A stretch of DNA of 11,524 nt, taken from positions 1 to 11,524 of the forward strand of contig JAIFMH010000374.1 in the NCBI GenBank assembly GCA_020048595.1, in the 5' to 3' direction. The notes beneath the pieces are model-generated. The model was not told where the DNA came from. It ran no database searches and was given only the letters and a program-made list of their open reading frames with translations. Position numbers and translations under genes: made by a program. This document shows positions 1-7,920 of this stretch, piece after piece. Source of the stretch: Bacteroidota bacterium (GTDB lineage: Bacteria > Bacteroidota > Bacteroidia > Bacteroidales > UBA4417). The number at the start of each line of letters is the position of its first letter. Positions within the stretch are counted from its first letter, which is position 1.

Positions 1-1558
1 AATAAAATATACCATAGCGAAACATGCTAACACTATTGCCCATGAAAGCCAGCGGTATTTTATAAAACGAGTGATCATGTTTTTGTACCCGCTCTCCATA
101 CCTGCAAAGAAAGGTTCTGTTTTATTATAGAAATTTCCATGCTGAGCGCCTCTTCTATTCAGAAAAACATTGAGTACTGGTGTAATAGTAAGAGATACAA
201 AAGCAGAAATCAGCACAGCCACTGCAAGCACAATTCCAAATTCGCGGAATAAACTGCCTACAAAGCCTTGTAAAAATAACACAGGCAGGAAAACGATAGC
301 AAGTGTTATTGAAGTAGAAATTACAACAAAAAATATCTCTTTACTGCCATCAATAGCAGCCTTTCGAACAGGAATCCCGGCTTCGATTTTACGGAATATA
401 TTTTCAGTTACCACAATACCATCATCAACCACTAATCCGGTAGCCAGGATAATAGCCAGCAGAGTCAGGATATTGATCGAAAATCCCGCAATATACATTA
501 TGAAAAATGTGAAGATCAGCGAAATAGGAATATCTATCAACGGTCGTAAAGCAATAAGCCAGTTGCGGAAGAAGAAAAATATAACAAGGATAACCAGTAA
601 TATTGCAATTGCCAGTGTTTCGCCAACTTCCTTAAGTGATTTACGAACGTTTAAAGTGTTGTCAATCAAAGTGGTAAAAGTGATATCGCTTTTTTGCGAT
701 TTCTGGATTTCAGCAAGCCTTTTGTTGAATTCATCCGAAATATTAATGTAGTTGGCACCAGGCTGCGGAGTTATGGCAACACCAACAGCGCTAACACCAT
801 TTACCCTCCAGCTCTGCTCGTAACGCTCAGCTCCCAGTTCCACCTGCGCGATATCTCCTAACCTGATTATTCCGTTTTCATCGCCCCTTATTATCAGATC
901 CCTGAATTCTTTTTCAGTTGTAAGATTACCTAAAGCCCTGATCGTAAGCTCGGTTTTATTTCCATAGATTTTGCCGGAAGGAATTTCTACGTTTTCTTTG
1001 TCCAGGATACTATTGATATCATTGAACGTAATTTTATACGCATTCAGCCGGAATGGTCTGGAATTTATTCTGAAGTACATTTTCAGCATAATCGCTCATT
1101 TCCAGAAGCCCTTTAGTTTGGCTCTGGACTGCCATTAAAATAATAAAATCACTATTGGCATCTGATTTTGTTACAACCGGTGGTGCATCAATATCCTGCG
1201 GTAAATTCCTTACAGCCTGGCTAACTTTATCCCTTACATCATTTGCAGCAGCTTCAAGATTTACATCAATATTGAATTCAACATTAATATTGCTTCTGCC
1301 AACTGAACTTGTTGAAGTAATCGTACGGATACCGGGGATGCCGTTAATTGATTTCTCTAAAGGCTCAGTAATCTGGCTTTCAGTGATATCTGCATTAGCG
1401 CCAGTGTAAGAGGTGCTAACAGTTATAACAGGCGGATCTATAGCCGGGTACTCTCTGATTCCAAGAAATGTGAAGCCGATTACCCCGAACAGAATGAGGA
1501 ACAGGTTCATAACTGTTGCCAGGATTGGCCTTTTTATTGATAGTTCAGATATATTCAT
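1..1558 (-). pseudogene. RND (HAE1-type) efflux permease, N-terminal half, disrupted by a frameshifting internal deletion; cut by window edge
   Basis: This is the inner-membrane, proton-driven pump subunit of a tripartite efflux system (AcrB/MexB/MdtB-like). The 5' part (1558 down to 1034, 174 codons) starts MNISELSIKRPILATVMNLF, the standard first helix, and has the porter-domain start (DPPVITVSTSYTGA). It reads to QTIPAECV and stops. From about 1050 down to 1 a second frame continues without a stop: LNAYKITFNDINSIL, then the porter domain, then membrane helices with the motif TGLVVDDGIVVTENIF, carrying the Asp pair of the proton relay. The second frame joins directly after TIP, so the stretch that normally reads roughly GV..V..G...AMR.W.DP.. 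(about 22 residues, 65 or 68 nt) is missing. The whole gene would be about 1,030-1,050 codons; about half is visible. The start lies 87 bp after the adaptor gene. A clean deletion is more likely than a sequencing error, but an assembly fault cannot be excluded. Confidence 0.88.
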
Positions 1559-1645
1559 TGTAAAATATTGATCGGAAATTTAAAGAATTATTAAATGAGG
1601 ACCTTTTCACGAATTCAAACCTTAAAATAGTTTTAACAAGTGGTA

Positions 1646-2677
1646 TTAGTCATTTTTTACCTTTTTGATCTTAACCGCTCCATTAGGTCGCACTGAAAAA
1701 ACACCGCTGACAATAATTGTATCACCTGGCTTAAGGCCATCTGTTATTTCCACAACATCACTGTTTCTGATCCCTGTTTCAACGTTTTGAGAAACTGCTT
1801 TCCCGCCTTTCACTAAAAGCACCTGGCTCGAAATAGCATCAGGAATTATGGCATTAGTTGGTACCACTATGCCTTCTAATTTTTCATTGAGCAGCACTTT
1901 AACGAATGCTCCCGGGCTGATAGTTCCCTGGCTCAGCCTTGCACGTACTTTGATATTCCGGGTTGCCGTGTTTATCTGTGGCTCTATGGCTGAGATGGTT
2001 GCTTTGATTTCCTCACTGGAAGAATTGGTGCGTATGGATACAGTTTTGCCGATTTTTACAAGATCCTGATAGGCTTCCGGAACCGAAAAATCGATCTTAA
2101 TCTTATCGGTTTGTTGCAAAGTGCCAATAACAGTTGCCGGTGAAACATAAGCGCCTTCACTAACGAGCCTTAGCCCGAGGCGCCCGGAAAAGGGTGCTTT
2201 GATCACAGTTTTATCGATCTGAGCAAGCAATACATTCATATTGGCAGTGTATAAATTCACCTGGCTGATGGCTGCATCGTAACTTGCCTGATCTACTCCG
2301 TTCACTGCCAGTAGTTTATTGAGACGTTGTTCAGTTTTTTTGGCTAATTCGAGTTGGACTTTCTGCTGGTTCAACTGTGCCTGCAAGTCAGCATCATTGA
2401 TCCTGGCTAATACGGTTCCGGCTTTAACAACAGCTCCATCCGGAATGTTAAGATAGGTTAGACGGCCACCCACTTCAGGATGAAGTTCAATCATTTCTTC
2501 CGATAAAACGGTGCCATTGACTTCGATGTCAGAAGAAAAGTCTTTATTAGCCGCAACCATTACTTCAACCGGAACAGGCGGTTTTTCTTTAACGGCGTTT
2601 TTATCCTTTGCCTCGCTTTTACACGAAATTATCGCTGCCAGCATTATTGGCAATCCGATCAATAGTTTTACTCTCAT
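1646..2677 (-). CDS. RND efflux periplasmic adaptor (membrane fusion protein), lipoprotein
   Basis: A 343-residue periplasmic adaptor of the HlyD/AcrA/MexA family, which bridges an RND permease to an outer-membrane channel. Residues 1-18 are a lipoprotein signal ending in IIS before Cys19, so the mature protein should be lipid-anchored to the inner membrane. The order is the usual one: a first lipoyl half around 60-97 (GGRLTYLNIPDGAVVKAGTV), an alpha-helical hairpin around 97-155 (DLQAQLNQQKVQLELAKK), a second lipoyl half with the signature VIKAPFSGRLGLRLVSEGAY, a beta-barrel (about 200-275) and a membrane-proximal domain containing GLKPGDTIIVSGV. The start codon overlaps the stop of the upstream marR-type gene (ATGA), implying translational coupling. 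The permease gene that follows is broken, so this adaptor may have no local partner unless it serves another pump. The reading frame itself looks intact and full length. Confidence 0.93.
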   Translation of the reverse strand: MRVKLLIGLPIMLAAIISCKSEAKDKNAVKEKPPVPVEVMVAANKDFSSDIEVNGTVLSEEMIELHPEVGGRLTYLNIPDGAVVKAGTVLARINDADLQAQLNQQKVQLELAKKTEQRLNKLLAVNGVDQASYDAAISQVNLYTANMNVLLAQIDKTVIKAPFSGRLGLRLVSEGAYVSPATVIGTLQQTDKIKIDFSVPEAYQDLVKIGKTVSIRTNSSSEEIKATISAIEPQINTATRNIKVRARLSQGTISPGAFVKVLLNEKLEGIVVPTNAIIPDAISSQVLLVKGGKAVSQNVETGIRNSDVVEITDGLKPGDTIIVSGVFSVRPNGAVKIKKVKND

Positions 2678-3114
2678 AGGATGTGATTATTATCTTTAAG
2701 GTTACTTTTTATTTTTTTAATTGATTCAGTCAATTCTGAAACCTGAGAAGTGTTAAGTCCTTTCAGCACAATCTCATTTATCTCACTGAATGATTTTTTA
2801 ATTTCCGGTAAACAAAACTTAGCTTTATTGGTAAGCACTAGACTATGTTTTCGCCTGTCCTCAGTATTTTGTATTCGTTGTACATATCCTTTACCTGAAA
2901 GGTAATCAATAATCCGGACAATGCTAACCTTATCAGTATCAAGTTTTAGCGCTAACTCTTGTTGTGTAATACTTCCATCACAGCTTTCAATCAGAACCAA
3001 AGCATAGTAGTTCCGGTCAATATCCAGATGCTGAAGCTTTGCCCTTAGTAGCTGCAGATATCCTTTCCCAAGGGAGGATAAAATTCTTCCTAAAGGTTGT
3101 TCAATCTGAGCCAT
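2674..3114 (-). CDS. MarR-family transcriptional regulator
   Basis: A 146-residue winged-helix DNA-binding protein, normal length for MarR. The N-terminal helix leads into a helix-turn-helix at about 49-80 (ITQQELALKLDTDKVSIVRI, then IDYLSGKGYVQR). The wing follows with the conserved NTEDRRKHSLVLT stretch, including the Asp-Arg-Arg typical of the family, and the C-terminal helices form the dimerisation region. It is the first gene of the operon and overlaps the adaptor gene by 4 bp, so it most likely controls the pump operon and itself, in the usual MarR way of repression relieved by a small ligand; that is family knowledge. A short palindrome overlaps its candidate -7 box, which fits autorepression. 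The start at 3114 is chosen because it gives a normal family N-terminus. The ligand cannot be predicted. Confidence 0.93.
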   Translation of the reverse strand: MAQIEQPLGRILSSLGKGYLQLLRAKLQHLDIDRNYYALVLIESCDGSITQQELALKLDTDKVSIVRIIDYLSGKGYVQRIQNTEDRRKHSLVLTNKAKFCLPEIKKSFSEINEIVLKGLNTSQVSELTESIKKIKSNLKDNNHIL

Positions 3115-3135
3115 AAAGTATATTTGGAATTTAGG

Positions 3136-3148
3136 TTTTGCAAAAGTA
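3136..3148 (-). promoter_or_regulatory. Candidate -7 box of the efflux operon with an overlapping palindrome
   Basis: Read on the minus strand, 3148-3141 is TACTTTTG, an exact match to the Bacteroidota -7 consensus TAnnTTTG, 26 nt upstream of the MarR-type start codon. The perfect palindrome TTTTGCAAAA (3136-3145) overlaps it. A wider TTTGC/GCAAA inverted pair (3137-3141 and 3158-3162) frames the region. No good -33 TTG is visible at the usual spacing, so the promoter call is tentative. The palindrome position would suit autorepression by the MarR protein. Confidence 0.35.
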
Positions 3149-3171
3149 CTCTAAATCGCAAATGGTTTACA

Positions 3172-3193
3172 TTGTTAACTATATTTTTAACAA
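3172..3193. promoter_or_regulatory. Inverted repeat TTGTTAA-N8-TTAACAA
   Basis: Perfect 7-bp arms at 3172-3178 and 3187-3193 with an 8-bp spacer, upstream of the candidate efflux-operon promoter. It could be a regulator site for either divergent unit. The region is very AT-rich and such arms also arise by chance, so support is weak. Confidence 0.25.
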
Positions 3194-3357
3194 CTTTTAA
3201 ATCTGAATCAGTTTGACATCCAAAATTTGAACAGGTTTAAAAAACAAAAACGTTTTTATGTATTATCCTGATTTATATTGCGGTTTAATGAAATTCTAAG
3301 ATTTCAAACTTTGTTCAACTTTTTTTGTTAAATAAACCTAAATAGTCATATGTATAT

Positions 3358-3386
3358 TTGGTAATATATTTATTTGACTTAATTTG
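3358..3386 (+). promoter_or_regulatory. Candidate Bacteroidota promoter for the yitT-like gene
   Basis: TTG at 3358-3360, an 18-bp spacer, then TTAATTTG at 3379-3386. This is one mismatch from the TTG-N19-TAnnTTTG pattern and lies 57 bp upstream of the start codon. A second, exact -7-like octamer TATATTTG is at 3353-3360 but has no TTG at the right distance. Either could be used. Confidence 0.3.
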
Positions 3387-3442
3387 ATTTGAGTAAATTG
3401 AGAGTATAAATATATAAAAATTTGTAAAACAATAGTTTAACT

Positions 3443-4339
3443 ATGGCTGAGAGGTATAAAAGTGATTTGGTTAATTGGAAAGTTATCTTGAGTTCAAAGA
3501 ACCTGCTTCAGATAATAGTAGGTGCAGGTATGGCCGTATTTGCCATAAAAGGATTTATGGTACCTAACCAGTTTATGGATGGTGGTGTAACCGGTATATC
3601 TATTTTACTGCATGAAATATCGCATATTAACATAAGTATTTTTATCAGTGTTTTCAATCTTCCGTTTATATACCTTGGATACAAACGGATTGGCAAAACT
3701 TTTGCCATTCAAACTTCATTAGCTGTTTTCCTGCTCACATTGGGGCTGTTATTTATTAACATTGAACCGGTTACTACTGACAAACTGTTGATTGCCATTT
3801 TCGGCGGTATCCTTATCGGAACTGGTGTTGGCCTTGTAATACGAAGCGGAGGCGTAATTGATGGAGCCGAAGTAATAGCCGTATTTACCCGCAGAAGGAT
3901 TGGATTTTCCAACAGCGAAATCATCATGTTATTCAACACATTCATTTTTGCAGGTGCAGCGTTCCATTTTGGCCTCGAAACAGCTATGTATTCGCTGATT
4001 ACATATTATGCTGCAACCAGGGCAACTGATTATATTGTTGATGGTATTGAGCAATATACTGCTATAAATATCATCACATCGCAACAGGAAAAAGTCAAAG
4101 AGTTACTGGTTAATGATCTGGGAAAAGGCATTACGGTGTACAAGGGCGAAAGAGGATATTTGCCCGGAAGTTTCGAAATTAAAACTGATTGCGACATTAT
4201 TGTAACTATTGTTACGCGTTTGGAAATAAGTCAGATACAGGAAGCTGTAATGGGAATTGATGGAAAGGCATTTGTATATACGCAAAGCATTAATGAAGCA
4301 ACCGGTGGAATCTTAAAAGCAAAAGGCCATGCAAAATAA
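3443..4339 (+). CDS. YitT-family membrane protein (DUF161/DUF2179)
   Basis: A 298-residue polytopic membrane protein of the YitT family, full length. The N-terminal two thirds hold about five or six hydrophobic segments (roughly 20-40, 45-60, 63-80, 87-105, 113-135 and 155-185). Characteristic motifs are FMVPNQFMDGGVTGISILLH, the repeated Gly-rich GGILIGTGVGLVIRSGGVIDG, and YYAATRATDYIVDGIEQYTA at the junction. Residues about 205-290 form the soluble DUF2179 domain (ITVYKGERGYLPG, then the C-terminal IDGKAFVYTQSINEATGG). The molecular function of the family is not established; transport has been proposed. No Shine-Dalgarno sequence precedes the start, which is ordinary for Bacteroidota. The start lies just before the first membrane helix and no better start exists. 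The stop overlaps the next gene, so the two are probably co-transcribed. Confidence 0.92.
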   Translation: MAERYKSDLVNWKVILSSKNLLQIIVGAGMAVFAIKGFMVPNQFMDGGVTGISILLHEISHINISIFISVFNLPFIYLGYKRIGKTFAIQTSLAVFLLTLGLLFINIEPVTTDKLLIAIFGGILIGTGVGLVIRSGGVIDGAEVIAVFTRRRIGFSNSEIIMLFNTFIFAGAAFHFGLETAMYSLITYYAATRATDYIVDGIEQYTAINIITSQQEKVKELLVNDLGKGITVYKGERGYLPGSFEIKTDCDIIVTIVTRLEISQIQEAVMGIDGKAFVYTQSINEATGGILKAKGHAK

Positions 4340-4910
4340 ACAACAAATGAAAAATTTTGTCATGGGATTGTTAAGAGATAATCTTCCGGTTACTTATTTT
4401 TATCATACTCCTGAACATACTTTATATGTAATTGAAAAGTCATTGGAAATCGGCAGGCACGAACAATGTAACGACAAAGAACTTGAATTGCTGAATTTAG
4501 CTGCTTTGTGGCATGATACAGGCTACATTAGAACGTATAAGAATCATGAAGAAGAGAGCTGTAATCTGGCGCGACTCTATCTGCCTGAGTATGGAGTTCC
4601 TTCTGCAGATATTGAGAAAATCTGTGGAATGATAATGGCTACTAAAATACCACAATTGCCAAAAACCAAATTAGAAGAAATCCTTGCTGATGCTGATCTT
4701 GAATATTTCGGCACATCTGATTTTAATTCCATAGCTGACAGTTTATTTAAAGAACTTCAACACATAAATCCTTTGTTCACTGAAACTGCCTGGAATCAGG
4801 CACAAATTTCGTTTCTTAAAAAGCACCATTATTTTACTCATTTCTGTAAAGAATTCAAAGAACCAATAAAAATGAAGCATTTAGAAAAGCTAATATCTAG
4901 TTGGGGATGA
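4329..4910 (+). CDS. HD-domain protein, predicted metal-dependent phosphohydrolase
   Basis: A 193-residue soluble protein with an HD-superfamily metal site. The pattern is YHTPEHTLYVIEK (His30), ALWHDTGYIRTYKNHEEES (the His62-Asp63 pair) and ILADADLEYFG (Asp121/Asp123), matching the H...HD...D arrangement that binds divalent metal in phosphohydrolases. The substrate cannot be told; related stand-alone HD proteins are annotated only as predicted hydrolases. The start used here overlaps the YitT-type gene by 11 bp; Met7 (4347) is an equally possible start that would leave a 7-bp gap. Either way the arrangement suggests one transcript and coupled translation with the membrane protein. Nothing truncated or odd is visible. 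Family confidence is high, function is unknown. Confidence 0.9.
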   Translation: MQNKQQMKNFVMGLLRDNLPVTYFYHTPEHTLYVIEKSLEIGRHEQCNDKELELLNLAALWHDTGYIRTYKNHEEESCNLARLYLPEYGVPSADIEKICGMIMATKIPQLPKTKLEEILADADLEYFGTSDFNSIADSLFKELQHINPLFTETAWNQAQISFLKKHHYFTHFCKEFKEPIKMKHLEKLISSWG

Positions 4911-4956
4911 TCAATGCTGTTTTGATATAAAACCTTTTTACATAAAATCTCCGATC

Positions 4957-7344
4957 ATGAAAAGCATACTAAGTCTGGTGTTTTTACTCATGTTATTTTC
5001 AGTTGCAGATGCTCAGTATAAAGTTCGGTTTGTATTGAAAGAGAAAACTGCCATCAAACATGATAGCGTTTTTATTGCCGGAACTTTCAACAATTGGGAC
5101 TCCACAGCAAATCCGAAATACTTGCTTAAGCCATCCGGGAATAGAGAAAAGTCTATAGTCCTTGATCTAAAAGCGGGTCCGATAAAGTATAAGTTCCATC
5201 GGGGTAGTTGGTTAACTGTTGAGAAACAGTATTGGGGCCGGGAGGTTTCTGATCGTGATTTTATAGTAAAAAAGGATGTTGTCCTGTATGATAGTGTTGA
5301 ATCATGGAGAGATCAATTGATTTTTGATAAAAAGTATGCTTTTGCAAATGAAAAATCAGATACTCTTAAAGTTGGAATACTGGTTGCAATAGCTAATGTT
5401 TACGCTTTCTGGCCCGAATTTTATAATTCTGATTCTGCTCTCTTTTATGCTCAGAAAGCCCTTGATTTGCAACAGCAGATTATTTCATCCAATAAATATT
5501 TTTCATCCAGGCGTGAAGATTTTTCGTACCAGGTGATCCGATTGCAGGAAATTATTGCCGCCTTAATGCATTCACTCGGGAATTACCCAAAAGCATTGGA
5601 AATTCGTTTTGATAATCTGAACCTGTCCGAGAAATTAAAAGATAAATATTTCATGGTTGCTGCTATCAGTAATATTACAAATGATTATTCTTCGATGAAG
5701 GATTTTCATAATGTGCTGAAATATGGTCAATTAATGGACTCCATTCTGAGCACACTCAATAAAAATGATACCAGGTATAAAGAAGAGCAATGGAGGGCAT
5801 ATAGAATTATTGCAATGGCTTATTATAATCTAAAGCAAAATAACAATGCTTTGGCGTATGCAAAAAAAATGGCTTCAGTTGCAATCCCAACAGACCAACT
5901 TTATTTTCAGGCTTTCGGTAGCCTGTTGCTTGCTGATATTTATTCCGCTACAGGAGATTATAAATCGTCATTTTATTACTACAGAAAATCGCAGGCAAAT
6001 GCTTTACCGATTTATGCAATTCTTCCCTACGCAAGTGCTCATGCTGGTATTGCAAGGCTGTTTCAAAAGGAGGGAAGGGAGGATTCTGCTTTAATTTATG
6101 CGAGGCAATCTTTAACTTGGTTCCTTGAATATAAAATAGATATACAATCGTGGGGCGAAAATTCGCTTTACTACATAGCTGACATTTATCCACTCCTTGC
6201 CGAAATATACAAGGATAATAACCAATTAGATAGTGCGTACAAATACTTGCACCTATCAGTAGCATTAAAAGATAGTTTATACAACACTGATAAAATAAGG
6301 CAGTTCCAAACTCTAAGTTTTAACGAGGCTTCCCGCCGGCAGCAATTGGAACAGCAGAGCAGAGAAGAAAAACAAATTTATGAAAACAAAGTAAAAATGT
6401 ACAGCCTCCTTACGGGCCTGGCTGCTATACTGGTAGTGGCTTTTATATTGTACCGGAATAATAAGCATAAGCAAAAAGCTAATGTTCTGTTACAGTCACA
6501 AAAGAAAGAAATAGAAACAACGCTGGCTGAATTAAAAATTACTCAAAAGCAGCTTATCCAATCCGAGAAAATGGCTTCCCTTGGTGAACTCACCGCCGGC
6601 ATTGCCCATGAAATTCAAAATCCGCTGAACTTCGTCAACAATTTCTCAGAAGTAAATACAGAGCTGATTGATGAAATGCAACAGGAAATGGCAAAAGGAA
6701 ACTATGAGGATGCACTTGCAATCTCAAATTCTATTAATGAAAATGAGCAAAAAATTAATCATCATGGCAAACGTGCTGATGCCATCGTAAAAGGAATGCT
6801 TCAGCATAGCCGGAGCAGCAACGGGATTAAGGAACCAGCTAATATAAATGCTCTGACTGATGAGTTTTTGCGTTTAGCTTATCATGGACTCAGGGCAAAG
6901 GATAAATCATTTAATGCTATAATGAAAACCGATTTTGATGAAACCATTGGAAATATAAATATCATTCCGCAGGATATCGGTCGTGTAATTCTTAACCTGA
7001 TAACCAATGCATTTTACGCATGCGCTGAGCGTAGCCGAAGTGCTGTAACTGAAAAAAAAGCTCAGCAGTCAACTGGATATGAACCTACTGTTTATGTAAG
7101 TACAAAAAAAATAAACGGGAATGTGGAGATTCAGGTCAAGGATAATGGAAATGGAATTCCTCACAGTGTGGTAGATAAAATATTTCAACCATTCTTTACT
7201 ACAAAACCAAGCGGGCAGGGAACCGGATTAGGATTAAGTATGAGTTACGAAATTGTTACCAAAGGGCATAACGGTGAACTTAGAGTGGATACAAAGGAAG
7301 GTGAAGGTTCGGTATTCACAATTAGTCTTCCTTTTAAAAAATAG
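4957..7344 (+). CDS. Sensor histidine kinase with AMPK/CBM48-like E-set sensor, TPR-like helices and HisKA-HATPase_c core
   Basis: A 795-residue membrane kinase. Residues 1-19 form a signal peptide ending VADA before Gln20. About 22-110 resemble the E-set/AMPK-type glycogen-binding fold (VFIAGTFNNWD, then KYKFHRGSWLTVEKQYWG), a domain seen in Bacteroidota secreted hydrolases. About 120-455 is a run of TPR-like helical pairs. One membrane span lies at about 482-500, followed by a coiled-coil linker. The core has the H box ASLGELTAGIAHEIQNPLN with phospho-acceptor His551, an N box with Asn684 (NLITNAFYA), a G1 box DNGNGIP (729-735), an F box (FQPFFTTK) and a G2 box GTGLGLS (755-761). All catalytic boxes are present, so the kinase is probably active. 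An extra CAERSRSA segment (689-696) lies inside the ATPase domain. The gene is 46 bp after the HD gene, and the neighbouring response regulator downstream is a pseudogene. The sensed ligand is unknown. Confidence 0.92.
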   Translation: MKSILSLVFLLMLFSVADAQYKVRFVLKEKTAIKHDSVFIAGTFNNWDSTANPKYLLKPSGNREKSIVLDLKAGPIKYKFHRGSWLTVEKQYWGREVSDRDFIVKKDVVLYDSVESWRDQLIFDKKYAFANEKSDTLKVGILVAIANVYAFWPEFYNSDSALFYAQKALDLQQQIISSNKYFSSRREDFSYQVIRLQEIIAALMHSLGNYPKALEIRFDNLNLSEKLKDKYFMVAAISNITNDYSSMKDFHNVLKYGQLMDSILSTLNKNDTRYKEEQWRAYRIIAMAYYNLKQNNNALAYAKKMASVAIPTDQLYFQAFGSLLLADIYSATGDYKSSFYYYRKSQANALPIYAILPYASAHAGIARLFQKEGREDSALIYARQSLTWFLEYKIDIQSWGENSLYYIADIYPLLAEIYKDNNQLDSAYKYLHLSVALKDSLYNTDKIRQFQTLSFNEASRRQQLEQQSREEKQIYENKVKMYSLLTGLAAILVVAFILYRNNKHKQKANVLLQSQKKEIETTLAELKITQKQLIQSEKMASLGELTAGIAHEIQNPLNFVNNFSEVNTELIDEMQQEMAKGNYEDALAISNSINENEQKINHHGKRADAIVKGMLQHSRSSNGIKEPANINALTDEFLRLAYHGLRAKDKSFNAIMKTDFDETIGNINIIPQDIGRVILNLITNAFYACAERSRSAVTEKKAQQSTGYEPTVYVSTKKINGNVEIQVKDNGNGIPHSVVDKIFQPFFTTKPSGQGTGLGLSMSYEIVTKGHNGELRVDTKEGEGSVFTISLPFKK
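7025..7044 (+). repeat. Short Bacteroidota-type dispersed repeat inserted in frame in the kinase gene
   Basis: CTGAGCGTAGCCGAAGTGCT, encoding the middle of CAERSRSA (residues 689-696). From memory, close variants of CTGAGCGTAGTCGAAGTGCT are scattered in many Bacteroidota genomes and often appear in proteins as ERSRSA. The kinase's relatives usually run straight from NAFYA into EKKKQ..YEPTV, so this looks like an in-frame insertion between the N box and G1 box. Its identity as a repeat was not checked against other copies; only one copy was noticed in this window. Confidence 0.5.
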
Positions 7345-7525
7345 CAATACTAACTGTAAAATAGAAATAGATGGTTTTATTATCAACCGAAACGGATAAT
7401 ATGGAAAATCTTTGACTCGCTGCTGCCCTTAAAAATTCAAGGAAAATTTTACCATAACGTAATGATTAATAACTCCATCCTGATAAATCGGAACAAGTAC
7501 TGACTTTAAAAAAAAATTGTAACAA

Positions 7526-7892
7526 TTGAAAACATTAGTAGTTAACGACGAACGAGATATTCAAACATTGTTTGAAAACGTTTCCGAAAAGAAATAAAGG
7601 ATAAAATACTTGAATTTGCTTTTGCGTTTTCAGGCGAAGATGCACTCACATACCAAATCAACATGAACATGAAACGGCTTTGATTTTATCTGATAGTAAT
7701 ATGCCGGGCATGAGTGGGCTGGAACTACTAAAACATATTAAGCAAAAAGACCTTAAGCCTCCGTCGGTAGTGATGATGATAACTGTATACGGCGATGCTG
7801 AAAATTTTAATTCCGCCAAGCAGCTGGGAGACGACGATTTTAAAACCAGGCCTGTCGACTTTACCTACTTAAAAGAAAAATTCAAACTTTAA
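7526..7892 (+). pseudogene. Degraded CheY-like single-domain response regulator
   Basis: The receiver domain can be read only by joining three frames. Frame one starts TTG at 7526 (KTLVVNDERDIQTLFE) and hits a stop at 7595-7597. A one-base loss near 7577-7578 moves the homology to a second frame (RFRKEIKDKILEFAFAFSGE, then DALTY), and a further one-base loss near 7660-7661 moves it to a third (HEHETALILSDSNMPGMSG, then LELLKHIKQ) that ends in PVDFTYLKEKFKL at 7892. The phospho-acceptor Asp (GAT 7692-7694) survives. The N-terminal acidic pair usually read as DDE is NDE, the conserved Lys of TKPVD is Arg (TRPVD), and the likely ATG start is TTG. It lies 181 bp after the histidine kinase and was probably its partner. 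Several independent lesions argue for real decay rather than sequencing error. Confidence 0.88.
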
Positions 7893-7920
7893 ACTCAATA
7901 GCTGATTTTTGAATATGGGA

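Larger units (their letters stand above)
3115..3442. other. Divergent intergenic region between the efflux operon and the yitT-like gene
   Basis: This 328-bp, strongly AT-rich stretch separates two divergent transcription units, so it should hold both promoters. It contains a candidate minus-strand -7 box near 3141-3148, a candidate plus-strand promoter near 3358-3386, an inverted repeat at 3172-3193, and a perfect 12-bp palindrome AAAAACGTTTTT at 3246-3257. I see no coding frame, tRNA or structured RNA in it. Confidence 0.7.

Noticed and set aside
170..751. Plus-strand open frame of 193 codons
   Set aside because: It lies antisense to the permease, whose minus-strand translation matches a known family; the plus-strand protein is low-complexity Ile/Ser/Thr-rich with no domain.
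4307..4319. The 12-mer GGTGGAATCTTA shared with 7924-7935
   Set aside because: One copy is in coding sequence and one is in a candidate terminator loop, with no flanking likeness; probably coincidence.
4911..4946. Possible stem ATCAA/TTGAT followed by Ts after the HD gene
   Set aside because: Only a 5-bp AT-rich stem; too weak to call a terminator.
7515..7527. Odd palindrome AATTGT-A-ACAATT at the start of the response-regulator pseudogene
   Set aside because: It overlaps the old start codon and is made of A/T with one G and one C, so chance is likely.
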